From assembly GCF_014850975.1 (NCBI RefSeq), contig NZ_JACXST010000001.1, forward strand, positions 62,001 to 126,000: a stretch of 64,000 nucleotides of DNA. Direction: 5' to 3'. The DNA comes from Methylomonas fluvii (GTDB taxonomy: Bacteria > Pseudomonadota > Gammaproteobacteria > Methylococcales > Methylomonadaceae). Each line of letters begins with the position of its first letter. Position 1 is the stretch's first letter. Positions 15,479-24,022 of this stretch are shown here, piece by piece. The notes beneath the pieces are model-generated. The model was not told the origin of the DNA and did no database searches. It saw nothing but the letters and a program-made list of their open reading frames with translations. Both the position numbers and the translations under genes were made by a program.

Positions 15479-17095
15479 TTAGTCGTGATCGCGGTCGTTA
15501 TGATCGTGCTCGCGTTCACGTTCGGCTTCCGCCGCCAGGGTTTTGCTGAAGACCACAGCGCCGTCGATGTCCTTAAAATCCACCGTCATAGCGCGGCTTT
15601 TCTTGTCGATATTCACTTCACCAAAAAATTGCAGGCCGGCGTAAGGCGACAGATTGGCTTGGCCGGCTGGCGGCGCTTTGGAGAAAACCACTTGCGGACC
15701 GAATGTACCGTCGGTGCTGTTGGGGCCGAAGGAGCCGGCATTTAACGGACCGGCGACGAACTCCCAGAACGGCGCAAAGTCTTTGGATGCTGCTTTGGCA
15801 GGATCGTAATAGTGCGCAGCGGCATAATGGACATCGGCAGTCAGCCAAACCAGGTTGTTGATTTGCTCATGCTTGATAAAACTCAACAGACGAGCCATTT
15901 CCAATTCCCGACCCGCTGCCGGTCCATCGTTGCCGTTGGCTACGGCCTCCCAACGCGCTTGGCCTTGGGCCGTGTTACCGTCGCCGATATTCAAACCAAT
16001 CGGCATGTCGGCGGAGATGACTTTCCAGGTGGCTTTGGAGTGTTTCAACTCGTCCTGCAACCAAGCCATTTGCTCCGCACCGAGGAAGGCGGTTTCGGCA
16101 TTTTCTTGAGTTTGCAGATTGGCAGTGTTAGGGCCGCGATAGCTGCGCATATCCAATACAAATACATCCAGCAGCTTGCCGTAAGAAATTTTGCGATAAA
16201 TCCGTTCAGATTCTTCGGCATCGTGCGGACGCAACGGCGCATACTCAAAAAAGGCTTTGGTAGCGCGGGCGATCAGCGTCGGTACATTCTTTTCGGTGTA
16301 GCGCGAATCGGTGCTCAGGTCTTTGGAATCCGACCAGTTATTCACCACTTCATGATCGTCCCACTGCCAGATTTGCGGCACTTCGGCATTGAAGCGGCGG
16401 ATGTTTTCGTCTAACAAATTGTATTTGTAACGGCCACGGAACTCGTCCAAGGTTTCCGCAACTTTGCTCACTTCCGGCGTAACCACGTTAGTCCAAATCT
16501 GGCCGTTCTCGGCCAGTTTACTTTCCGGAATCGGACCATCGGAATAGACATTGTCACCACTTTGAATGAAAAACTGCGGCTGGACTTGGCGCATGGCTTC
16601 GTAGATTTTCATGCCGCCAAAACTTTCGTTGATACCCCAGCCTTGACCAGCGGTGTCACCGCCCCAAACAAAGCGGATATCGTCGCGCTTGCCGATCGTA
16701 TGAAAATGGCCGACCACCGGTGCGCTTTTGCCACGGGCGTTGGTCAAATCCTCAAACCAGACTTTCACATAAACGTCTTTGCCATCCACTAATCCAGTCA
16801 AGTCCTGGCGGGCGGTAAAATCGGTCTCGGCCAATGCATACGGGCCGCGGACACTAATCGCGTCCTTAAACTGCGGGTTATAGGCATATTCCACCATCAT
16901 GCGCGCCGGGCGATCCGCGCGGCTCCACACGATAGCGCGGCCGGGCGCTAAATCGCCGATCTGAATGCCTTGCTCCATTTGCGGTACATCAACGGTTTCT
17001 GCAAATACCGGCGCGTTCAGCGTTAACAAGCCGGCTATTGCCAATGCCAGTTTGGCCGGTTTTACGAATAGCGGCCTGGGTTTTAGTAATTGCAT
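15479..17095 (-). CDS. phoD: PhoD-like alkaline phosphatase/phosphodiesterase
   Basis: This 538-residue exported enzyme releases phosphate from mono- or diesters and needs metal ions. The signal peptide region runs KPAKLALAIAGLLTLNAPVF. PhoD-family motifs include VWGGDTAGQG, the SGDNVYSDGP metal site, the WDDHEVVNNW motif and LTADVHYAAAHYY. The start at 17095 is chosen for its AGGAG site; an extra 17 residues upstream (to 17146) would bury the signal peptide. A TATAAT box lies at 17130-17135 on the minus strand, 35 bases upstream. The C-terminus is an odd charged tail (EREREHDHNDRDHD). It precedes the GDPD gene, and phoB/phoR elsewhere in the window could control both. Confidence 0.9.
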   Translation of the reverse strand: MQLLKPRPLFVKPAKLALAIAGLLTLNAPVFAETVDVPQMEQGIQIGDLAPGRAIVWSRADRPARMMVEYAYNPQFKDAISVRGPYALAETDFTARQDLTGLVDGKDVYVKVWFEDLTNARGKSAPVVGHFHTIGKRDDIRFVWGGDTAGQGWGINESFGGMKIYEAMRQVQPQFFIQSGDNVYSDGPIPESKLAENGQIWTNVVTPEVSKVAETLDEFRGRYKYNLLDENIRRFNAEVPQIWQWDDHEVVNNWSDSKDLSTDSRYTEKNVPTLIARATKAFFEYAPLRPHDAEESERIYRKISYGKLLDVFVLDMRSYRGPNTANLQTQENAETAFLGAEQMAWLQDELKHSKATWKVISADMPIGLNIGDGNTAQGQARWEAVANGNDGPAAGRELEMARLLSFIKHEQINNLVWLTADVHYAAAHYYDPAKAASKDFAPFWEFVAGPLNAGSFGPNSTDGTFGPQVVFSKAPPAGQANLSPYAGLQFFGEVNIDKKSRAMTVDFKDIDGAVVFSKTLAAEAEREREHDHNDRDHD

Positions 17096-17558
17096 TGCGA
17101 CTGCTCCTAAACGTTGTGAAGAGGCCGGGATTATAGGCAGCGACAAATGACAATCTGATTAAGGTCCTAAGAGAAAGAACCGGAAGGGCTTTTGGGCGAT
17201 TCCGGCGGCAGAGACGCTTTCCGCTTGCTAGGCAACAGGCAGGCAAAATCCACCGCGTTTTGTGACGCACCTCGCATTTAGGCACGGTTGTTGCTAAGCA
17301 ACATTTTGTCTTTCGCTTTTTATTTCAATTAGTTACGATTGGTCTATTATTGATACTCCGTTAAAGCTCGGCGCTTGGTTCACGGGTGGATTAACAATTG
17401 CTTAGCTGCCAATAACGGCACACGTAAGCAGCCCGGCAAGTTGTTTTACCCAGCGCGCATATCAACATGCCATTCAAGCCGACATCACTAAACAGTCATC
17501 GGTGTATGCCAGCTATAGCATTAATAACTATAACAATAGCAAGCAAGAGGAAGGAATC
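17096..17558. other. Intergenic region between divergent phoD and P450 operons
   Basis: This 463-bp gap holds the phoD promoter (TATAAT at 17130-17135, minus strand), with TTGTCAT just upstream of it as a weak half Pho box. It also holds GTTGCTAAGCAAC, a nearly perfect inverted repeat, ahead of the P450 operon, followed by an AT-rich stretch. I see no gene. Confidence 0.4.
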
Positions 17559-19595
17559 ATGATCAAACCCGGAAGCACGTGGCGCGGCGCCAAATCCAAA
17601 CAACTGAATCGTTTATTGACGATTCCGGTATCTCATATCAGCGAATTAGTACGTTGGATGCTCGACTACGGCGGGGTGCCGTACCGGGAAGAAGGTAGCG
17701 TGCCGATGCTGCATTTACCCGCCTTCTTGTTGGCGGGTGCCGATGTTAAGGCCATGCCGGTGCTGATCACCAGCGAAGCAACCTTATGTAACATGCACGA
17801 ATCGCTGCAATACATCGACGCCCGTTTGCCCGCCGAACTGCGGCTGTATCCGCGCGACGAGAAAGGCCTAGCGGAAACCGAACGCTTGCTGGCCTTGCTG
17901 GTGGACAAATTAGGCTTGGCGACCCGCAATTACGGCTATGCGATGTTGCTGCCACACAAAGAAACCGTGCTGTCTTTCTGGCAACAGCGGGTACCTGCCT
18001 GGCAAAAATGGTTAGCCGAACGCGCTTATCCGCTATTGGCTCAAGCCATGGAAAAATCCCTACCTGCCGATCCCGGACAAATCGAACCCTGCAAACAACA
18101 AATCGAGGCGATCTTTGCGGAGCTGGATGCGCTGCTGGCCGACGGCAGAACCTATTTGTTGGGCAACCAACCCAGCATCGCCGATTATTGCCTGGCAGCA
18201 CTGTCTGCACCAGTGCTGTTGCCGGCCCAATTCGGCGGTGTACAGCCTAGCAAAGCAGAATTGCCGGCCGCATACCAGGCTTTTGTCGAGCAATTGGCAG
18301 CTACCCCCACCGGCACTCTGGCCTTGAAAATGTACCGCGAGCATAGGCCCGCGCCCGCACCTGTCCTAGATCATCACCCCACTTCCACTACCGCGCAAAA
18401 TATCGTCAGTTATTACCTGGCGCGCGGCGTCGCGATGCTGACCGGCGCCACGGTGCAACGCTGGCTATTCGGATTGTTACGTAAACATAAACCGGTACTG
18501 GTGCTTGGCAAACGCGCCTTAGTGACCCGCGACAGCGACGTGCGCGAAACACTGGCCCGCGACACCGAATTTACCATCGCCGAAATCAACGCGCCCAATA
18601 TGCAGCGTCTGAACGGACCGTTTTTCTTAGGTATGGACCGCTCGGAAGCCTACAGCAAAGAGCAAGGCGCGCTGCGCCGAGTGATCAAGCCTGGCGAAGA
18701 CCAATTGATTCGCCTCATCGTCCGCCAGCATTGCGACGAGATGATCCAGGCTGCGTTGCCGGTGGGCCGAATCGACATGGTGTCGCAATTAACCCGGCCG
18801 GTAGCGCGGCGCTTTATCCGCGATTACCTGGGGGTGCCGGGACCGGACGAAGTGACGATGATGCGCTGGATGCGCTCACTGTTTCACGACCTGTTTTTGA
18901 ATCTGAGTAACCAACGCAGCATTCAAATCACCGCCGAACAGTCCTTTCATGAGATGGGGCCGTATCTGCTCAATCTGATCGCCGAACGTCGGCAGCACAT
19001 CAAACAAGGCCAGCAGTTTGAAGATTTTCTGTCGCGGCTCATCAAAATGGGCATGGATGGCGAACACGATCTGGACGACGACGGCATCCGCCGCAATATC
19101 TCGGGCTTGATCGTCGGCGCGCTGGATACCACCTCGATGGCAACTACCTTGATTGTCGAACAACTGCTCAGCAAACCCGATGTCTTGCAACGCGCCAAAC
19201 AGGCGGCGAACGACGAAGACAAGCTTTTACATCTGTGCTTCGACGTATTCCGTTTCAATACGATGGCCGCGGCCATGCGCCGGCATTGCAAAAACGGCGC
19301 GGAGATTGCCGGCGTGAAAATCCCGCCCGGCACTGAAGTCTTCGCCTTTACCGCCTCGGCGATGTTCGACGACAGCGCCTGGCCGGAGCCATTCAGTGTG
19401 CGCGATGATCGCGCGCTGGATCGTTACATGCACTTCGGTGACGGCATGCACCGCTGCTTTGGCGAATACATCAATCGTATCCAGATCCCCACCTTGGTAG
19501 GCGGTTTGCTGCGCTTGAACAACTTAAAAATAAACAGCGGCATTTTGTACGACGGACCGTTTCCCGATCAATTTGTCCTGAGTTTTGATCGGTAA
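17559..19595 (+). CDS. Fusion of a glutathione S-transferase-like domain with a cytochrome P450
   Basis: This 678-residue protein has two domains. Residues 1 to about 270 resemble a GST: a thioredoxin-like part with cis-Pro (KAMPVLITSEA), then a helical part (TYLLGNQPSIADYCLAALS). Residues about 290-678 are a P450: I-helix VGALDTTSMATT and the haem-Cys motif FGDGMHRCFG (Cys about 633). The K-helix ExxR is replaced by DVFR. The start at 17559 has an AGGAAGGAATC site; an in-frame ATG at 17502 is less likely. It leads an operon with a membrane protein and a DyP peroxidase. The substrate is unknown. A fatty-acid or hydroperoxide role, as in fungal peroxidase-P450 fusions, is only a guess. Confidence 0.8.
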   Translation: MIKPGSTWRGAKSKQLNRLLTIPVSHISELVRWMLDYGGVPYREEGSVPMLHLPAFLLAGADVKAMPVLITSEATLCNMHESLQYIDARLPAELRLYPRDEKGLAETERLLALLVDKLGLATRNYGYAMLLPHKETVLSFWQQRVPAWQKWLAERAYPLLAQAMEKSLPADPGQIEPCKQQIEAIFAELDALLADGRTYLLGNQPSIADYCLAALSAPVLLPAQFGGVQPSKAELPAAYQAFVEQLAATPTGTLALKMYREHRPAPAPVLDHHPTSTTAQNIVSYYLARGVAMLTGATVQRWLFGLLRKHKPVLVLGKRALVTRDSDVRETLARDTEFTIAEINAPNMQRLNGPFFLGMDRSEAYSKEQGALRRVIKPGEDQLIRLIVRQHCDEMIQAALPVGRIDMVSQLTRPVARRFIRDYLGVPGPDEVTMMRWMRSLFHDLFLNLSNQRSIQITAEQSFHEMGPYLLNLIAERRQHIKQGQQFEDFLSRLIKMGMDGEHDLDDDGIRRNISGLIVGALDTTSMATTLIVEQLLSKPDVLQRAKQAANDEDKLLHLCFDVFRFNTMAAAMRRHCKNGAEIAGVKIPPGTEVFAFTASAMFDDSAWPEPFSVRDDRALDRYMHFGDGMHRCFGEYINRIQIPTLVGGLLRLNNLKINSGILYDGPFPDQFVLSFDR

Positions 19596-19635
19596 CTTTT
19601 TACCAGCACGATAATAATTTCAAGAGGACGTGTGT

Positions 19636-20940
19636 ATGCAACAAAATCCCATGACCGTTATTACGGAAATATTGCCGGACCAGCTGCAAAAGCTGGAAGC
19701 GTATCTGACGCCTATAGGCACCGATATCAAAAACAATCCGGCGATTAAATTTTCCAATTATCAACAGCTGCACTATTGCACTTTTTTCGTCATCCCCGGT
19801 AAACATCCGTCCGAGGTGGATACCGGCGAGCCGGCGCTACTGGCTTTCGAAGCCAATATCGACGGCGAGGTGAAGCAATTTATCAAAGACTTGATCGCCG
19901 GCAATCCGGATTTTGTAAATACCGTTTACAGTTGCTGCAAGGATTATCCTGGCAACAACGCCAGCCAACTGGCCGAGTATTTAACAAAAAATGATCATGG
20001 CGCCAATGCTTTTTACGTCGCCCATCCCGGCCAAACGCGCAATACGATTTACGAGCAACAGCAAATCCGTGAACGCACCGAAGCCTACATCGATGCCAAT
20101 CGAGCGGAACTGGCGGCCAAGCAGCCGACCGAAATTCACGCCGACATCGTCAAACATTTAGGCACGATCAACAAACCCACGCCGCAACCGTTTTTAAACA
20201 GCATGGGACAAATGATCTTCAACGGCTTACTCGTAGCGTTGGGGATTTTATTGGTCGGCGGCTTCTTCGGCATGTTCGGACCGCTGGTGGAATTTTTGGC
20301 GGTACTAGCGCTGATAGCCGGCGTCGCATTCGCAGTGCTGTTGCGCTGGAACGAAATGCGCGATAAGCAGGATGACAAGCCTTGGACAGTCTCCGAACAG
20401 ATGCAAGCCATCCAGCGCGTCGAGGATAGGCAATTACAAAACCATCTGACCAGCGTCATCGAAATCAAGCCCGGCTGGTTCAGATTGACCACCTTAAAAA
20501 TAGTGCTGGCCGGTATCAATTTGGTCGCCAAACTGGTGGCGACCAAAGGCGACTTGAGCGGTATCGTCACCATCCATTTTGCCCGCTGGGTGATTCTGCC
20601 CGGCAATAAACGTCTGTTGTTCATGAGCAATTACGACGGCAGCTGGGAAAACTACCTGGGCGAATTTATCGACCACGCCAGCGTCGGCTTGACCGCCGTA
20701 TGGAGCAACACCCAATTGGGCAAAGACCGAGGCTTTCCAGATACCCAATGGCTGGCCTTGCGCGGCGGCTCCCGCGACGAACAACGCTTCAAAAATTTCG
20801 CCAGAAACAGCCAGCTTGCCGAGTTGGTTTGGTACAGCGCCTACATTGATTTGTCCGTGAAAAATGTCGCCAATAACCGGGCGATCCACGAAGGCTTGTT
20901 TTCCACGACTAATCTGGCTGCTTGGCTGAAATGCTTATAA
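19636..20940 (+). CDS. Unknown two-helix membrane protein between P450 and DyP genes
   Basis: This 434-residue protein is not one I recognise. A soluble N-terminal region (ITEILPDQLQKLEAYLTPIG, YCTFFVIPGKHPSEVD) is followed by two hydrophobic helices at about 195-235 (NGLLVALGILLVGGFFGMF, FLAVLALIAGVAFAVLL). A second soluble domain follows (TIHFARWVILPGN, LLFMSNYDGSWENYLGEF). The start at 19636 is favoured by AGAGGA; a GTG two codons upstream is possible. It sits 40 bp after the GST-P450 stop and 13 bp before the DyP start, so all three are in one operon. It may anchor the two haem enzymes at the membrane, which is an inference from layout. Confidence 0.7.
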   Translation: MQQNPMTVITEILPDQLQKLEAYLTPIGTDIKNNPAIKFSNYQQLHYCTFFVIPGKHPSEVDTGEPALLAFEANIDGEVKQFIKDLIAGNPDFVNTVYSCCKDYPGNNASQLAEYLTKNDHGANAFYVAHPGQTRNTIYEQQQIRERTEAYIDANRAELAAKQPTEIHADIVKHLGTINKPTPQPFLNSMGQMIFNGLLVALGILLVGGFFGMFGPLVEFLAVLALIAGVAFAVLLRWNEMRDKQDDKPWTVSEQMQAIQRVEDRQLQNHLTSVIEIKPGWFRLTTLKIVLAGINLVAKLVATKGDLSGIVTIHFARWVILPGNKRLLFMSNYDGSWENYLGEFIDHASVGLTAVWSNTQLGKDRGFPDTQWLALRGGSRDEQRFKNFARNSQLAELVWYSAYIDLSVKNVANNRAIHEGLFSTTNLAAWLKCL

Positions 20941-20953
20941 AAGGACTCCAACA

Positions 20954-22309
20954 ATGACCACCATCGATAAATTAGACGACGTACAAGGCATCGTGTTTAG
21001 CGGCTATAACAAATACATGGCCTGCTGCAGTTATTATTTGTTAAAAATCGACGACGCGGCCAAAGCCAAGCCCTGGCTGAAAAACCTGGTCGAACAAAAT
21101 CAAATCAGCCACGGCGCGGATAAACCCACCGATGAAACTGAAAACCGTATCAACCTGGCGATTACTTATTCCGGTTTCGAACAGCTCAATCTGGATAAAG
21201 ACAGCCTGTACAGCTTCGAACTGTCCTTCCGGGAAGGCATGCATTCCGAACATCGTTCCGCACTGCTCGGCGACCGCGGCATCAACGACCCCAGCGGATG
21301 GGATTGGGGTAGCGGCGCCAAACGCGTGGACCTGTTGTTCATGCTATTTTCCAAAAACGAGGCTATCCACAACGCCAGCCAGAAATACCATGAAAAAGCC
21401 TTTAAAGGCGCCGGCTTAAGCGTGGTCCAGCGCTTGGATGCCGGCGAGAAAAAGCAGGACGCCAACGGCTTTACCTTGGAGCATTTCGGCTTTGCAGACG
21501 GCATTTCCGACCCTATCGTAGACGGCTTCCCGACCACCAGCGGCACCGGCGAAATCGCTACCGGCGAGTTTTTGCTGGGTTATCCGAATCAATACGACGG
21601 CAAACTCACCAAAATGCCGCAGTTGGGTAGTGTTGGCGAAGCGTTCGGCAAAAACGGCACTTATTTGGTGTTGCGGCAATTGAAACAGGATGTCGGCGCG
21701 TTCTGGCAGTTCATGGAAGACGAAGCCGCGCGGCAAGGTATTACCGCCGATTATCTGGCTGCCAAATTCGTCGGCCGCTGGAAAAGCGGTGCGGTGGTGG
21801 AGCCCAATCAAGACACCGATCCGAATAAAGTTAATAACAGCTTTGACTTCACGAAAGACTCACACGGCACCGGCTGCCCGCTGGGCTCGCACATTCGCCG
21901 CGCCAATCCCAGAGCAGTCGGCTTGGGTGCCACCGCGGAAGAAGCTTTGAAAGTCGCCAACCGCCACCGCATCCTGCGCCGCGGCCGCAGCTACGGCAGT
22001 TTTCTGGATAATCCGGCAAAAGACGACGGCACAGAAAGGGGTTTGTTATTCATCTGCTTGAACGCCAATATCGAACGCCAATTCGAGTTTGTGCAACACA
22101 CCTGGATTAACAGCGTCAAATTCGCTGGCTTGTACGACGAAGACGATCCGTTGATTGGTAGCGGCGTCGCAGAGAACCGCAATTTCACCATTCAGGATGA
22201 ACCATTGCGGCGGCGGGTTTGCGGGTTTCAACAGTTTGTGACGACGCGCGGTGGCAGTTATTTCTTTCTACCCAGCTTGAGTGCGCTGGGTTTGCTGGCT
22301 AGTTCCTGA
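20954..22309 (+). CDS. DyP-type haem peroxidase
   Basis: This 451-residue protein belongs to the dye-decolourising peroxidase superfamily, which uses peroxide to oxidise diverse substrates. Visible motifs are the GxxDG-type distal loop (FGFADGISDP), the proximal haem His region (GSHIRRANPR) and the distal Arg (HRILRRGRSYG). There is no Tat or Sec signal, so it is probably cytosolic or held by the neighbouring membrane protein. It is larger than short bacterial DyPs (about 300-350) and nearer to class C/D (advanced) types. It is the last gene of the P450 operon and is followed by a strong hairpin. Confidence 0.88.
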   Translation: MTTIDKLDDVQGIVFSGYNKYMACCSYYLLKIDDAAKAKPWLKNLVEQNQISHGADKPTDETENRINLAITYSGFEQLNLDKDSLYSFELSFREGMHSEHRSALLGDRGINDPSGWDWGSGAKRVDLLFMLFSKNEAIHNASQKYHEKAFKGAGLSVVQRLDAGEKKQDANGFTLEHFGFADGISDPIVDGFPTTSGTGEIATGEFLLGYPNQYDGKLTKMPQLGSVGEAFGKNGTYLVLRQLKQDVGAFWQFMEDEAARQGITADYLAAKFVGRWKSGAVVEPNQDTDPNKVNNSFDFTKDSHGTGCPLGSHIRRANPRAVGLGATAEEALKVANRHRILRRGRSYGSFLDNPAKDDGTERGLLFICLNANIERQFEFVQHTWINSVKFAGLYDEDDPLIGSGVAENRNFTIQDEPLRRRVCGFQQFVTTRGGSYFFLPSLSALGLLASS

Positions 22310-22343
22310 TTGAGCATTTGCAGAAAGCATTGCTATTGAATAC

Positions 22344-22379
22344 GCTTGGCGAAAGGAGCACCAGCCCCTTTCGCCAAGC
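22344..22379 (+). terminator. Terminator hairpin of the P450-DyP operon
   Basis: GCTTGGCGAAAGG (22344-22356) and CCTTTCGCCAAGC (22367-22379) form a perfect 13-bp stem with a 10-base loop, 34 bases after the DyP stop. No T-run follows, but stem length and position support termination or transcript protection. Confidence 0.65.
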
Positions 22380-22550
22380 TGCGACAACCATGCCAACACC
22401 TTCCAAACGTTCCTTTCAACGCTAACTTTTGGTGCAACACATCTAAATTATCGGCGCAATCAGCCAATTAATCTTTTCAGTTTGCATCATGGCAAACTCC
22501 ATCTGCTTCTTCTATGCTTAAAATCAATTATTAACGGCCGGGAGGAGTTG

Positions 22551-23225
22551 ATGAGCATCAAGAATTGGCCCACAGACGAGCGACCCCGCGAAAAACTATT
22601 GCAGCGCGGCGCAAGCTCACTGACCGACGCCGAGCTACTGGCGATTTTTCTGCGTACCGGCACGCCCGGCAAGTCGGCGGTGGACATGGCCCGCGATTTG
22701 TTGAGCGAATACGGTTCCTTGCAGGCGCTACTCGGTGCCGATCAGCAACGCTTTTGCCGGAGCAACGGTTTAGGCGATGCAAAATACGCCCAATTACAAG
22801 CCGTACTGGAAATGGCCCGCCGCCATTTCGCCGAGATATTGCAACGCGGCAGCGCCTTGACCAGCCCGGACATCACGCGGGCTTATCTCAGCGCCCAATT
22901 GCGTAGCTACAGTTTTGAAGTGTTCGCCTGCCTGTTTCTGGACAACCAGCACCGGGTGATTCAATGGGAAGAGCTGTTTCGCGGCACCATCGACGGTGCC
23001 AGCGTCTATCCGCGCGAAGTAGCAAAAAGGGCCTTATTTCATCATGCGGCGGCGGTCATATTTGCCCACAATCACCCGTCCGGCATCAACGAACCCAGCC
23101 AGGCCGACCGGCAAATTACCGACAAACTCAAACAGGCCTTGGGCCTGTTTGACATCCGCGTACTGGACCATTTCATCGTCGGCGACGGCCAGCCTTTTTC
23201 GTTTGCCGAACATGGCTTGCTTTAG
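22551..23225 (+). CDS. radC: RadC family JAB/MPN-domain protein
   Basis: This 224-residue protein has an N-terminal helix-hairpin-helix-like part ([19 protein letters not shown]) and a C-terminal JAMM metalloprotease-like domain with the HNHPSG motif ([15 protein letters not shown]) and later Asp ligand (SQADRQIT). Historic annotation links it to DNA repair, but its biochemical role is unsettled. The ATG at 22551 follows GGGAGGAG; the frame extends upstream to 22482 without a better site. It stands alone, convergent with the AIM24-type gene. Confidence 0.92.
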   Translation: MSIKNWPTDERPREKLLQRGASSLTDAELLAIFLRTGTPGKSAVDMARDLLSEYGSLQALLGADQQRFCRSNGLGDAKYAQLQAVLEMARRHFAEILQRGSALTSPDITRAYLSAQLRSYSFEVFACLFLDNQHRVIQWEELFRGTIDGASVYPREVAKRALFHHAAAVIFAHNHPSGINEPSQADRQITDKLKQALGLFDIRVLDHFIVGDGQPFSFAEHGLL

Positions 23226-23238
23226 CGAAAGACAGCCG

Positions 23239-23973
23239 CTACTGGCTATCTTGGCCGATGGTTGGCTTATACTGGCTCAACACCCGCTCCGCCAAGCGCG
23301 AAAACGGCATGCTTTGGATCCACACCGAACCGGTGCCTTTCAGTGTCGCCAGAAACAAACCTTCCCCGCCGAACAACATACTTTTCAAGCCGCCGCTCAT
23401 GCCGATGTTGTAATCGATGTCGCCGCTGAACGCCACCAGACAGCCGGTATCCAGACGCAAGGTTTCGTTACGCAATTCCTTACGAATCACCGTGCCGCCG
23501 GCGTGGATAAAGGCCATACCGTCACCGCGCAGGCGTTGCAGAATAAAACCTTCGCCGCCGAAAAAGCCGCTGCCCAAGCGTTTGTTAAAGGCAATATCCA
23601 CTTGAGTGCCATAAGCGGCCGCTAAAAACGCCGATTTCTGGCAAATCACTTCTTCACCCAATTCAGCCATGTTCAATGCTGCGATTGAGCCTGGAAACGG
23701 CGCGGCAAACGCCACCCGGCGTTTTTGCGAACCGTGATTGGTAAAATGAGTCAAAAATACCGACTCGCCGGTCAGCATACGTTTGCCGATACCAAACAAT
23801 TTATCCATCACGCCACCGGAACCGTCGCCCATCTTGGCTTCGAAGTCTATATCCTGCTCCAGATACGTCATCGCCCCCGCTTCGGCGATCACGGTTTCTT
23901 TGGGGTCGAGCTCGACTTCGACCATTTGAATGTCATGACCGATAATCTGAAAATCGACTTGATGGCAACGCAT
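23239..23973 (-). CDS. TIGR00266/AIM24 family protein
   Basis: This 244-residue protein has the family start ([20 protein letters not shown], then [10 protein letters not shown]) and a repeated Gly-rich beta structure ([39 protein letters not shown]). Members form a TRAP-like fold. Their function in bacteria is not established. It ends 14 bp from the radC stop (convergent) and lies 24 bp after the CHASE-PAS-GGDEF stop region on the other side, with its own AGGAGAT ribosome site. Confidence 0.85.
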   Translation of the reverse strand: MRCHQVDFQIIGHDIQMVEVELDPKETVIAEAGAMTYLEQDIDFEAKMGDGSGGVMDKLFGIGKRMLTGESVFLTHFTNHGSQKRRVAFAAPFPGSIAALNMAELGEEVICQKSAFLAAAYGTQVDIAFNKRLGSGFFGGEGFILQRLRGDGMAFIHAGGTVIRKELRNETLRLDTGCLVAFSGDIDYNIGMSGGLKSMLFGGEGLFLATLKGTGSVWIQSMPFSRLAERVLSQYKPTIGQDSQ

Positions 23974-24022
23974 AGGTATCTCCTCTTATTTAGTTGAAAA
24001 ATTAAACGCTTGCTGAGCAGAC

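Noticed and set aside
15912..16414. Long antisense frames under phoD and other GC-rich genes
   Set aside because: Shadows of the real reading frame; no start signals or motifs.
17140..17160. Pho box upstream of phoD
   Set aside because: Only one TTGTCAT half site is visible and no second half site at the 11-bp period, so I did not call it.
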